A stretch of 7,337 nt of DNA from JBFIHZ01 sp041601535 (lineage in GTDB: Bacteria; Pseudomonadota; Gammaproteobacteria; Xanthomonadales; SZUA-36), in the NCBI GenBank assembly GCA_041601535.1, contig JBFIHZ010000202.1:1-7337 (forward strand). The letters run 5' to 3'. Position 1 is the stretch's first letter. Every line of letters begins with the position of its first letter. This document shows, piece by piece, positions 1 through 5,488 of the stretch. The notes under the pieces are model-generated. The model was not told where the DNA came from, ran no database searches, and was given only the letters and a program-made list of their open reading frames with translations. Position numbers and translations under genes: made by a program.

Positions 1-532
1 CAGCCGACTGGTGGATGACCTGCAAACCCTGGCACTGGCCGACGCCGGCGCGCTGAACCTGCGGCCGGCGCCGCTGGACCTTGCCGCGTTGACGCAGCAG
101 GTGCTGGAAGCGTTTGCCGAGCGGTTCAAGGCCGCCGGGCTGCATCTGCAGGCCCAGCTGCCGCCGGCGCTGGAGTTACAGGCCGATGCGCAGCGCCTGC
201 GGCAGCTGCTGCACAACCTGATCGAAAATGCCTGCCGCTATACCGATGCCGGCGGCTGTGTCTCGGTGCGGCTGTACGCGCAGGACGGGTTCGCGGTGCT
301 GCGCGTGGAAGACTCGGCCCCCGGGGTGGAACCCGAGGCGCGCGACAACCTGTTTGAACGCTTCTACCGGGTGGAGGCCAGCCGCGCGCGCAGCAGTGGC
401 GGCAGCGGGCTGGGCCTGGCAATTTGCCACAACATCGTGCTGGCGCATGGTGGCGAAATCAATGCCAGTGACAGCCCCCTGGGCGGATTGGCGATTGAGG
501 TCAGGCTGCCCATCGACAGTGAAACGGTGTGA
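1..532 (+). CDS. baeS: Sensor histidine kinase, BaeS-like (3' part only)
   Basis: This is the C-terminal part of a membrane sensor kinase; the gene enters from the left edge, with the first full codon at 2 and 176 residues visible. The opening SRLVDDLQTLALADAGAL matches the end of a HisKA dimerisation helix in the BaeS style. The phosphorylated histidine, HAMP and sensor domains lie outside the window. The HATPase_c domain follows, with an N-box (LLHNLIENACRY, about residues 69-80), a G1 box in the DSAPG form typical of BaeS rather than DxGxG (about 104-108), an F-box (LFERFYR), and a G2 box (GGSGLGLAI, about 133-141). The stop codon lies 14 bases before the response regulator ATG, so the two are cotranscribed. 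In the BaeSR family the kinase senses envelope stress and phosphorylates BaeR. The symbol rests on recalled family resemblance, helped by the partner gene. Confidence 0.85.
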   Translation, partial: SRLVDDLQTLALADAGALNLRPAPLDLAALTQQVLEAFAERFKAAGLHLQAQLPPALELQADAQRLRQLLHNLIENACRYTDAGGCVSVRLYAQDGFAVLRVEDSAPGVEPEARDNLFERFYRVEASRARSSGGSGLGLAICHNIVLAHGGEINASDSPLGGLAIEVRLPIDSETV

Positions 533-533
533 C

Positions 534-540
534 GGAGGAG
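534..540 (+). promoter_or_regulatory. Ribosome binding site deciding the response regulator start
   Basis: GGAGGAG lies 6 bases before the ATG at 547. An in-frame GTG at 529 would start upstream of this site and overlap the kinase stop codon. The ATG is therefore the better start, and the site lies just after the kinase stop, consistent with coupled translation. Confidence 0.8.
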
Positions 541-546
541 GCCCGG

Positions 547-1224
547 ATGCCAGCGCAAACCATCCTGATTGTGGAAGACGAGATCAAGATTGCACGCGTG
601 CTGTCCGACTACCTGCAGGCCCAGGGCGCTTATGCCACCCATCACCTGGCGCGAGGCGACGAAGTGCAGGACTGGCTGAGTCAGAACCAGGCCGACCTGG
701 TGTTGCTGGACCTGATGCTGCCCGGCAAGGACGGCGTCGAGGTGTGCCGGGAAATCCGCCGCCATTCTGATATACCGATCATCATGGTGACGGCGCGCAG
801 TGAAGAAATCGACCGCCTGCTGGGCCTCGAGCTGGGCGCCGATGATTACATCTGCAAGCCATTTTCACCCCGCGAGGTGGTGGCGCGCGTGCGCGCCGTG
901 CTGCGCCGCGGCGGCCAGTCCGGTGCAGCTTCAGCCACCGGCCTGGAGGTGGACCGGCAGCGCTACCGGGCACGCCTGAATGGCCAGAAACTGGACCTGA
1001 CCCCGGTGGAGTTCGCCCTGCTGGAGGCGCTGACCCGCCAACCCGGCCGGGTGTTTTCCCGCGATCAGCTGATGAACGAGATGTACAGCGATTACCGCGT
1101 GGTGAACGACCGCGCGGTGGACACCCACATCAAGAACTTGCGCAAGAAGATTGCCGCCGTGCAGGCGGAAGGCGAACTGATTGAATCGGTGTACGGCGTG
1201 GGTTACCGGGCCAACCTGGACTGA
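547..1224 (+). CDS. baeR: Response regulator, OmpR/PhoB family, BaeR-like
   Basis: This 225-residue DNA-binding response regulator is the output of the upstream kinase. The receiver domain (about residues 5-117) has the acidic pair E10/D11, the phospho-acceptor D55 in LVLLDLMLPG, T82 and K104 (CKP). The stretch EEIDRLLGLELGADDYICKP followed by SPREVVARV is very close to the BaeR sequence as I recall it. The C-terminal winged helix (about 145-222) shows LTPVEFALLEAL, the recognition-helix region RAVDTHIKNLRKKI, and the closing hairpin ESVYGVGYRAN. BaeR orthologues activate multidrug efflux (mdtABC) and envelope stress genes; no efflux gene is visible here. The gene ends 16 bases from the convergent hotdog gene. 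The family call is very secure and the BaeR subfamily call is good. Confidence 0.93.
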   Translation: MPAQTILIVEDEIKIARVLSDYLQAQGAYATHHLARGDEVQDWLSQNQADLVLLDLMLPGKDGVEVCREIRRHSDIPIIMVTARSEEIDRLLGLELGADDYICKPFSPREVVARVRAVLRRGGQSGAASATGLEVDRQRYRARLNGQKLDLTPVEFALLEALTRQPGRVFSRDQLMNEMYSDYRVVNDRAVDTHIKNLRKKIAAVQAEGELIESVYGVGYRANLD

Positions 1225-1227
1225 GCG

Positions 1228-1265
1228 GGCCAGGCGGCGTTTAGCTGTCGGGCGACAGGCTGGCC
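1228..1265. terminator. Compound hairpin at a convergent gene junction
   Basis: The outer arms GGCCAG (1228-1233) and CTGGCC (1260-1265) enclose an inner hairpin CTGTC (1245-1249), GGGC loop, GACAG (1254-1258). The structure begins 3 bases after the response regulator stop and runs into the last codons of the convergent hotdog gene, whose TAA is at 1241-1243. No T-run follows on either strand, so it is not a textbook intrinsic terminator. It may instead protect 3' ends or act with Rho. Confidence 0.4.
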
Positions 1266-1981
1266 GGATCCACCTCAAACCAGGTGGCCAGTGCGCAGGC
1301 CAGCAGCGCGCCATCGCGGCCATGCAGTGCGGAAGCGGTTTGATGCTTGCGGCCGGAGGAAGACAACGGCCAGCCGCTGACCACGTAATCCTGACCGGCA
1401 AATAATGGCGCATCCCGGCGCACGGAATACTCGCCCAGCACCGCAGCGCTTTGGATGCGGTGCAAAACGGCCCAGCCGCTGGGGCAGTCCAGCGCCGCCC
1501 ATACGAACCAGGGGTGCACTTGTCCGTGTTCATCGGCCAGGTCTGCGCCAGGAACCCACGGCGAGGCCACCCGGCTGCCGTCGGCGGATGGGCCAGGAAA
1601 CACGTTCAGGCCATCTCCCGCATCCCGTTCGGGACCACAGACAAAGCAGCCGGGAAACGCGTGCCGGCGGCTGTCCAGGTAACGGCCGGCCATCGCGGTG
1701 GCGGCCTGCCAGCCGGGGCTGGCAGGCGGCAGCAGCGTGGCCACGGTCTCATCCGGCCAGGCTTTCGCCACGATGTGCTCGCCATCGCGTAATTCTGCTC
1801 CCTGCGGACCGGTAAATACCTGCAGTGGCCGCTGCAGCGGCGGTGGTCTGAGCAGACGCACGCGCGCATTTCCTTCAACATAGGCCGCCATGCGGCCACA
1901 AACGTAGCCGCCGTTGCCGGACTGCGGCGGGCCACGGAAACGGTGATCAATGGTCAGGCTGCCGGCCAGCGTATGCGTCAT
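1241..1981 (-). CDS. Hotdog-fold protein, thioesterase-like, uncharacterised
   Basis: This 246-residue cytoplasmic protein has no signal peptide or membrane segment. It resembles uncharacterised double-hotdog proteins common in Actinobacteria and some Proteobacteria, which probably act on acyl-CoA-type thioesters. The visible family signatures are FRGPPQSGNGGYVCG (residues 15-29), a short cysteine motif CFVCGPER (112-119) followed by GDGL, ALDCPSGWA (163-171; the hotdog central helix region), and GRKHQTASAL...LLACALATWFEVD (210-238; final strands). The two CFVCG cysteines could bind a metal, although only one pair is present. The ATG is 4 bases after the stop of the MAPEG gene, so the two are surely cotranscribed. 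The ribosome binding site is weak, which suggests reinitiation. No substrate can be assigned from the sequence. Confidence 0.75.
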   Translation of the reverse strand: MTHTLAGSLTIDHRFRGPPQSGNGGYVCGRMAAYVEGNARVRLLRPPPLQRPLQVFTGPQGAELRDGEHIVAKAWPDETVATLLPPASPGWQAATAMAGRYLDSRRHAFPGCFVCGPERDAGDGLNVFPGPSADGSRVASPWVPGADLADEHGQVHPWFVWAALDCPSGWAVLHRIQSAAVLGEYSVRRDAPLFAGQDYVVSGWPLSSSGRKHQTASALHGRDGALLACALATWFEVDPASLSPDS

Positions 1982-1985
1982 GACG

Positions 1986-2396
1986 CTAGCGCATCAGCAT
2001 GCCGGTGAGCAAAGCCAGCCACAGGATAAACAGCACCAGTATGCTCAGCGCGAATGCCCGAAAGCGCCAGATTACGGTGTTGGGCCCCAGGTGAATCAGG
2101 CTGTGGATCACACGAACCACCACGTAAGCCCAGGCCAGCGCAATGATGGTGCTGCCGGTCTGGCCGCTGGCGAATGCCACCAGGCAGGCGACGTAGAACA
2201 GCACCGGGGTTTCCAGCAAGTTGGTCAGATGACGCGCCGTGACGCGCGATTTGAGCGGCTCGTCGCCGAGATAGGCGACAAAATACCCGGGATCTACTTC
2301 GCCGCGTTTAACGGCTGAAAAACGCAATGCCGCAAGCCGCATCAACACGGCAAGGGTCAGGAAAACCAGTACAAATACCGGATAGAAAATGTTCAT
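1986..2396 (-). CDS. MAPEG family membrane protein
   Basis: This 136-residue integral membrane protein has about four hydrophobic segments (near residues 4-24, 63-78, 82-103 and 113-133). It carries the MAPEG signature: RHLTNLLETPVLFY (55-68), then RVIHSLIHLGPNTVIWRF (95-112), in which the RVIHS and N-x-V-I-x-R elements are typical. Eukaryotic MAPEG members are membrane glutathione transferases and eicosanoid enzymes; bacterial members are mostly uncharacterised, so a glutathione-dependent role is only a family-level possibility. A strong ribosome binding site precedes the ATG. The gene lies between the YkgJ-like gene (56-base gap) and the hotdog gene (4-base gap) on the same strand, probably in one transcript. 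Confidence 0.88.
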   Translation of the reverse strand: MNIFYPVFVLVFLTLAVLMRLAALRFSAVKRGEVDPGYFVAYLGDEPLKSRVTARHLTNLLETPVLFYVACLVAFASGQTGSTIIALAWAYVVVRVIHSLIHLGPNTVIWRFRAFALSILVLFILWLALLTGMLMR

Positions 2397-2401
2397 TTCA
2401 G

Positions 2402-2406
2402 CCTCC
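2402..2406 (-). promoter_or_regulatory. Ribosome binding site of the MAPEG gene
   Basis: The minus strand reads GGAGG, 5 bases before the ATG at 2396-2394. It supports that start, which also gives a normal first membrane segment. Confidence 0.7.
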
Positions 2407-2452
2407 GCGAACCGTTGGGGCGCCGCACTTCAGGCGTGTGCCGGCCAGTCTA

Positions 2453-2992
2453 TCACCCTGCTCCAGAGCCTTGAAGCAAGTCGCCAGCCATGTTGTGCTC
2501 GCCCGCGGCAGCCTGCAAGCGGGCCACCTTTTGCTGAAACGCCGGAGGACCAAAGCCGAACCGCTTGAGTGTGGAAAACTGACCGTCTTCTTTCTCACGC
2601 CGGTAGAAAATCAGCGGCCGGTGATGTGCTTGCGCATACTGCTGCAACCAGTCCAGGGTGCGTGGCGGGATTGCTTCGCCCACCGGTATCGCGGAGATTA
2701 CCGTTTCGCCCTGCCACGGCATGGACAGCAACACGATGGCCCCGCACTGGTCTGGCCGCATCCAGTCGGGCAAAGGGCTGTCCGGCACCAGCCAGGAACA
2801 GACAAACTGGCGGCACGGTATCTGCGGGCGGCGAGCGTAGATGCCGCAACCCGATGCCGTGCTGTGTGGGCAGGGATGGCCGGCGGAAACGCGCACGCCC
2901 TCGATTTCGGCGCTGACCCAGCCATCACAACAGGCGGTGCAGGGCAGGCAGCTGCGCGGGTTGTCTGTGCTGGCTTGTGTCTGTGTGTTCAT
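2453..2992 (-). CDS. YkgJ-type cysteine-cluster protein (putative Zn/Fe binding)
   Basis: This 179-residue protein belongs to the CxxCxxCC family (YkgJ type), annotated as putative zinc- or iron-chelating. The first cluster is C15-x2-C18-x2-C21-C22 in SCLPCTACCDGW. The second set is C41, C49 (in GCGIY), C60 (in IPCRQF) and C65, with the RRPQIPCRQF element characteristic of the family. The C-terminal half (about 95-179) is less conserved and has no recognisable domain. There is no signal peptide, so it is probably cytosolic. The biochemical role of the family is unknown. The chosen ATG has no clear Shine-Dalgarno sequence. It is the first gene of the minus-strand unit that continues into the MAPEG and hotdog genes, and its promoter should lie in 2993-3171, shared divergently with the DUF2845 gene. 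Confidence 0.85.
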   Translation of the reverse strand: MNTQTQASTDNPRSCLPCTACCDGWVSAEIEGVRVSAGHPCPHSTASGCGIYARRPQIPCRQFVCSWLVPDSPLPDWMRPDQCGAIVLLSMPWQGETVISAIPVGEAIPPRTLDWLQQYAQAHHRPLIFYRREKEDGQFSTLKRFGFGPPAFQQKVARLQAAAGEHNMAGDLLQGSGAG

Positions 2993-3032
2993 GTGCGGGT
3001 GTCGCGCGCTTTCGGACGCCCAATCTACACCC

Positions 3033-3155
3033 TTGCGGCAAATTGCGTCACCCCCGGTTGCGGCAAATCCGCCACGGACCGCCAGTGCGCAAGGAGATTA
3101 AGGGGATTTCTGACACATCAGCGAGGTGTTTGTCCATGGGCCCTTGCGTGGCAAG
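3033..3155. repeat. Three TTGC/GCAA inverted repeats in a divergent intergenic region
   Basis: TTGCGGCAAAT occurs at 3033-3043 and again at 3058-3068 (25 bases start to start). Each contains the symmetrical element TTGC-G-GCAA. A third, longer-spaced element, CTTGC-GTG-GCAAG, lies at 3143-3155. All three fall between the YkgJ-like gene (start 2992) and the DUF2845 gene (start 3172). They may be operator half-sites for a shared regulator, but chance recurrence in GC-rich DNA cannot be excluded. Confidence 0.4.
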
Positions 3156-3171
3156 ACGGCATACTGCGGCC

Positions 3172-3507
3172 ATGTATCCAGCGAGGGGAACACGGCACTA
3201 CCCCACAGTCACCAGGCACTGGCTGACAGTTGCTGCGGTGCTGGTCATGATGGTTTCGCCGTTGCTGGCCGACAGCTACCGCTGTGGACGCAAGGTGGTA
3301 CGCAACGGCGACACGGCCGCGGCGGTACGCAAAGCCTGTGGCGATCCCTTGCGGCAGCGTTCAGGGCACGAACGGATCAGGATGGAGGGCCGTTCCCAAC
3401 GCGTGCGGGTGGAGCGCTGGCTTTATCAGAACAGTCCGCGCAGCCTGCCGCGTGAGCTGGTGTTTTACCGTGGCGAGGTGGTTGCCATTCATATGGCAGA
3501 CCGCTGA
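3172..3507 (+). CDS. DUF2845 domain protein, small secreted
   Basis: From the ATG at 3172 the protein has 111 residues: a positively charged N-terminus, a hydrophobic segment (about residues 18-33), and a likely signal peptidase site after LLA (33/34). The mature part shows the DUF2845 pattern: YRCGRKVVRNGDTAAAVRKACGDP (RCG at 37-39, GDT at 46-48, CGDP at 56-59), then RWLYQN and ELVFYRGEVVAIH near the end. C38 and C56 could form a disulfide in the periplasm. The family has no known function. An in-frame ATG at 3136 would add 12 residues before the signal peptide; neither start has a good ribosome binding site, and 3172 gives the more normal signal peptide. It faces the amidase gene convergently, with 30 bases between the two coding regions. 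Confidence 0.82.
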   Translation: MYPARGTRHYPTVTRHWLTVAAVLVMMVSPLLADSYRCGRKVVRNGDTAAAVRKACGDPLRQRSGHERIRMEGRSQRVRVERWLYQNSPRSLPRELVFYRGEVVAIHMADR

Positions 3508-3540
3508 GCCGGCTGGCCGGACGCCAGCAAAGATGGCTCA
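3505..3540. terminator. Two-tier hairpin containing both convergent stop codons
   Basis: The outer arms TGAGCC (3505-3510) and GGCTCA (3535-3540) are exact complements. Inside them GCTGGC (3512-3517), loop CGGAC, GCCAGC (3523-3528) forms a second 6-bp stem. The outer arms begin with the TGA of the DUF2845 gene on one strand and the TGA of the amidase gene on the other, so the two stop codons pair with each other in the folded RNA. There is no T-run. A bidirectional terminator or 3'-end stabiliser is likely, but not proven. Confidence 0.5.
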
Positions 3541-4104
3541 GGCCGGATAGAAGCGCTGCAGGCCCAGGTATTGCTGCACCCGCGGCCACGGGAAGCAGGG
3601 CCCGGGGTCCAGCTTGCGACGTACCTGCAGCGCCGGATCATCACTGGCCGGCACGGTGGAAAGGTCCAGGTCCTGATGGCCTGCCAGCCAGCACAGGCCG
3701 GGCAGCTCGGTGCACAGGTAGTGCGCCAGTGACAGCAGGCTGTCGATCTGGCTGTCCGGGTAGGGGTCACTCATGGCCTGCCGCGCTGAATGATGCCATT
3801 CGGGATAGCGGCCCAGGTTGACCAGCTCGATGCCGATGCTGCGATGGTTGTAACCCCGCACGTGGTGGGCGCACCGCTCGTTTGGCACCCATTGCTCCAC
3901 GCGGCCGTCGCGGTCGATGTAGTAGTGCCCTGAGTTGCCGGTGTTCGTGCCGGGGTAAACAATCCGCTCGCCATACTGCCGGGCGGTGGCCAGGTCCGGC
4001 AGTTCGGTGCAGTGCAGCACCAGCAGGTCAATGGCCCCGGTGGCGCGCTGTTCCAGTGCCTGTGCATACGGCAACAGACGGCGCTGGATGTCAGGCGCGG
4101 TCAT
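3538..4104 (-). CDS. N-acetylmuramoyl-L-alanine amidase, AmpD-like (Amidase_2)
   Basis: This 188-residue protein has an Amidase_2 fold. The predicted zinc ligands are H31 (LVLHCTE), H143 (LAGHQDLD) and D166 (KLDPGPCFPW). Catalytic E93 lies in SIGIELVN, and K164 two residues before the aspartate matches the AmpD K-x-D arrangement. HYYIDRDGRVEQWVP (60-74) is the usual substrate-side strand. The enzyme should cleave the bond between N-acetylmuramic acid (or the anhydro form) and L-alanine. There is no signal peptide, which fits a cytosolic AmpD-like recycling role, but residues 104-118 form a stretch unlike classic AmpD, so ampD orthology is not claimed. The ATG has no strong ribosome binding site. 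It is the last of five minus-strand genes, 30 bases after the lipoprotein gene. Confidence 0.87.
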   Translation of the reverse strand: MTAPDIQRRLLPYAQALEQRATGAIDLLVLHCTELPDLATARQYGERIVYPGTNTGNSGHYYIDRDGRVEQWVPNERCAHHVRGYNHRSIGIELVNLGRYPEWHHSARQAMSDPYPDSQIDSLLSLAHYLCTELPGLCWLAGHQDLDLSTVPASDDPALQVRRKLDPGPCFPWPRVQQYLGLQRFYPA

Positions 4105-4116
4105 ATCGGTATAAGA

Positions 4117-4147
4117 CCAGGTGGCGGCCGCGGTTCAGCCGCCCTGG
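4117..4147 (-). terminator. Hairpin overlapping the lipoprotein stop codon
   Basis: The plus-strand arms GGCGGC (4123-4128) and GCCGCC (4138-4143) form a perfect stem around a 9-base loop. They extend through CCAG (4117-4120) and CTGG (4144-4147) with a 2-base bulge. The lipoprotein stop (4135-4137) is in the loop. On the minus strand the stem is followed by TCTTATA, a weak T-rich tail. It could terminate transcription or attenuate it just before the amidase gene. Confidence 0.5.
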
Positions 4148-4326
4148 GGGCAGGGTCCGGGGGTGTCACCGTGGTCCAGGTGGGCGAAGCTTGAAGCGTT
4201 GGAAACCGTGATGGTTTTCTTGTTCTTGTGGCAAACCATTTGCTGGCCCGCACGGCGGTCGCCGATGGTATCGCTGGCACAGGCGGAAAGCAGAAACAGG
4301 GCGGCTAGTAAAAAAGTAAAACGCAT
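4135..4326 (-). CDS. Small lipoprotein with CHK...AHLxHGDxxGxC motif
   Basis: This 63-residue protein starts with a lipoprotein signal peptide: MRF, a hydrophobic core (residues 3-13), then lipobox LSAC with lipidated C16. Alanine at +2 predicts outer-membrane sorting rather than inner-membrane retention. After a 15-residue linker nearly all of the rest is one motif: VCHKNKKTITVSNASSFAHL, then DHGDTPGPC, with C32, H33, H49, H52, D54 and C59. I recall this CH-K...V...A..HL.HGD..G.C pattern from secreted proteins of Bacteroidetes and Proteobacteria, with no known function. C32 and C59 may form a disulfide or, with the histidines, a metal site; this is inference. An AGGA 10 bases before the ATG may be its ribosome binding site. 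A TATATT at 4364-4359 (minus strand) is a possible -10 box without a convincing -35. Confidence 0.78.
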   Translation of the reverse strand: MRFTFLLAALFLLSACASDTIGDRRAGQQMVCHKNKKTITVSNASSFAHLDHGDTPGPCPQGG

Positions 4327-4384
4327 GGTGATGGGGTCCTGAGTGATACGGGCGGCTTAATATACCGCAGCCGGGTGATGGCTT

Positions 4385-4404
4385 GCAGGGCACAAATTCC
4401 CTGC
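4385..4404 (-). terminator. Hairpin just downstream of the DUF2333 gene
   Basis: GCAGGG (4385-4390) and CCCTGC (4399-4404) are exact complements around an 8-base AT-rich loop. They start 8 bases past the DUF2333 stop on the minus strand. There is no T-run after the stem. It could be a weak terminator or a processing site between this gene and the lipoprotein gene. Confidence 0.35.
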
Positions 4405-4412
4405 GTGCGGAT

Positions 4413-5423
4413 TCAGCCGTCCTGCAGCAAGTTGCGCAAGTCGATAATGGCGGCATTGGCGCGGGAAATATAATTGGCCATCACCAGCGAGTGGTTGGCG
4501 AACAGGCCGAACTGGCTGCCATTGAGCACCATGGGTGCGTGCAGGGGTGCCAGCGCGGATTCCAGTTCACGGATGATCTGGCGGTAACTGGCCATGGCGT
4601 TTTTCTTGTTCAGCACGTCGCCGAAATCCTGCTCCATCGCGCCCAGAAACACGACCAGGGCCCAGGCCGTACCGCGGGTCTCGTAAAACACGTCATCAAT
4701 CACGGTCCACGGTGTCTTGACCATGACCTCGGCCGGGGCCGTGGTGGAACTGCGGGCTTGCGTGTCGTTGGCGAGGTCCGTGTTCAGCCGCGCCTGGCCG
4801 ACGCTGGCCGAAAGACGTTGCGACAGCGAGCCCAGGCGTTTTTCCACCACCGCCAGCCAGTCTGTCAGGTTGTCGGCACGGGCATAAAACTGGGCTTCCG
4901 GATTGCTGGCTGACGACAGCCGGGTCAGGTAGCGTTCCAGCGCGGCATTGGCCTTGCGGTAACGGCCTTCGGTATCCGGTGGAAACCAGCGGCTGTTATC
5001 GTAATGAAACAGGGGGTCGGCTTCGGACAGGTCCGGGTCTTCGGTGGACTGGGTCTGCGACCGGCTGAAGTCATTGCGCATGGCCCGCGCCAGGTCGCGC
5101 ACCTGGGTGAGTACACCAAATTCCCAGTTGGGCACGTTATCCAGGAAAACCCAGGGTGGCATGATGTCGTTGGACAGGTAACCGCCGCGTTTTTCCAGCA
5201 TCACGTTGACGGTTTCTATCAGCGCTGCCGTGGTGGTGTAGCCCACCACCTCCGCGTGACCGTGATCAGCCGCGTGCGCCGCGCTGGCCTCCAGCGGGTC
5301 CAGCAGATCGGGTTCATGATTCAGCCACAACATGGCCACTGCACAGACAAGTATCAGTGCGGCGGCGAGACCAGCCCAGAACCAGCGGTTTCCGGGAACA
5401 GTAAATGGCATAGAGATTCTCAT
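4413..5423 (-). CDS. DUF2333 family inner-membrane protein
   Basis: This 336-residue protein has one N-terminal membrane segment (about residues 13-34), with the large remainder probably periplasmic. It carries the highly conserved DUF2333 core: VGYTTTAALIETVNVML (60-76), KRGGYLSNDIMPPW (78-91), LDNVPNWEFGVLTQVRDLARAMR (94-116), DFSRSQTQS (118-126), then FYARADNLTDWL (179-190) and RLGSLSQRLSASVGQ (196-210). The family is widespread in Gammaproteobacteria and has no assigned function. Two starts are possible: the ATG at 5423 (used here) and an ATG at 5411, which removes four residues. An extended -10-like TGCTATCGT (minus strand, 5441-5433) would leave almost no leader for the first and so hints at the second. 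It follows the DUF3379-like gene by 65 bases on the same strand. Confidence 0.88.
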   Translation of the reverse strand: MRISMPFTVPGNRWFWAGLAAALILVCAVAMLWLNHEPDLLDPLEASAAHAADHGHAEVVGYTTTAALIETVNVMLEKRGGYLSNDIMPPWVFLDNVPNWEFGVLTQVRDLARAMRNDFSRSQTQSTEDPDLSEADPLFHYDNSRWFPPDTEGRYRKANAALERYLTRLSSASNPEAQFYARADNLTDWLAVVEKRLGSLSQRLSASVGQARLNTDLANDTQARSSTTAPAEVMVKTPWTVIDDVFYETRGTAWALVVFLGAMEQDFGDVLNKKNAMASYRQIIRELESALAPLHAPMVLNGSQFGLFANHSLVMANYISRANAAIIDLRNLLQDG

Positions 5424-5488
5424 GGCCAGGGAACGATAGCAGATTTAACCGCGCTGGGGCGGCTGAAGCCCGCTACTGCAGCTGGCTG

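Noticed and set aside
529..546. GTG at 529 as the response regulator start
   Set aside because: It overlaps the kinase stop and would place the strong GGAGGAG inside the coding region; ATG 547 has the right spacing.
931..1533. Minus-strand frame spanning the response regulator end and the hotdog end
   Set aside because: It crosses two well-supported genes in wrong frames and has arginine- and alanine-rich shadow composition.
2977..3171. N-terminal extension of the DUF2845 protein to 2977
   Set aside because: It would start inside the YkgJ gene and bury the signal peptide deep in the protein. The AAGGAG at 3091-3096 has no start codon at a usable distance.
2327..3226. 299-codon plus-strand frame across the MAPEG start, YkgJ gene and intergenic region
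   Set aside because: It runs antisense through a gene with clear cysteine-cluster motifs and reads into the DUF2845 promoter region. The product has no recognisable domain.
4383..4913. Plus-strand frame opposite DUF2333
   Set aside because: It is antisense to a strongly conserved family core and has no plausible start signal.
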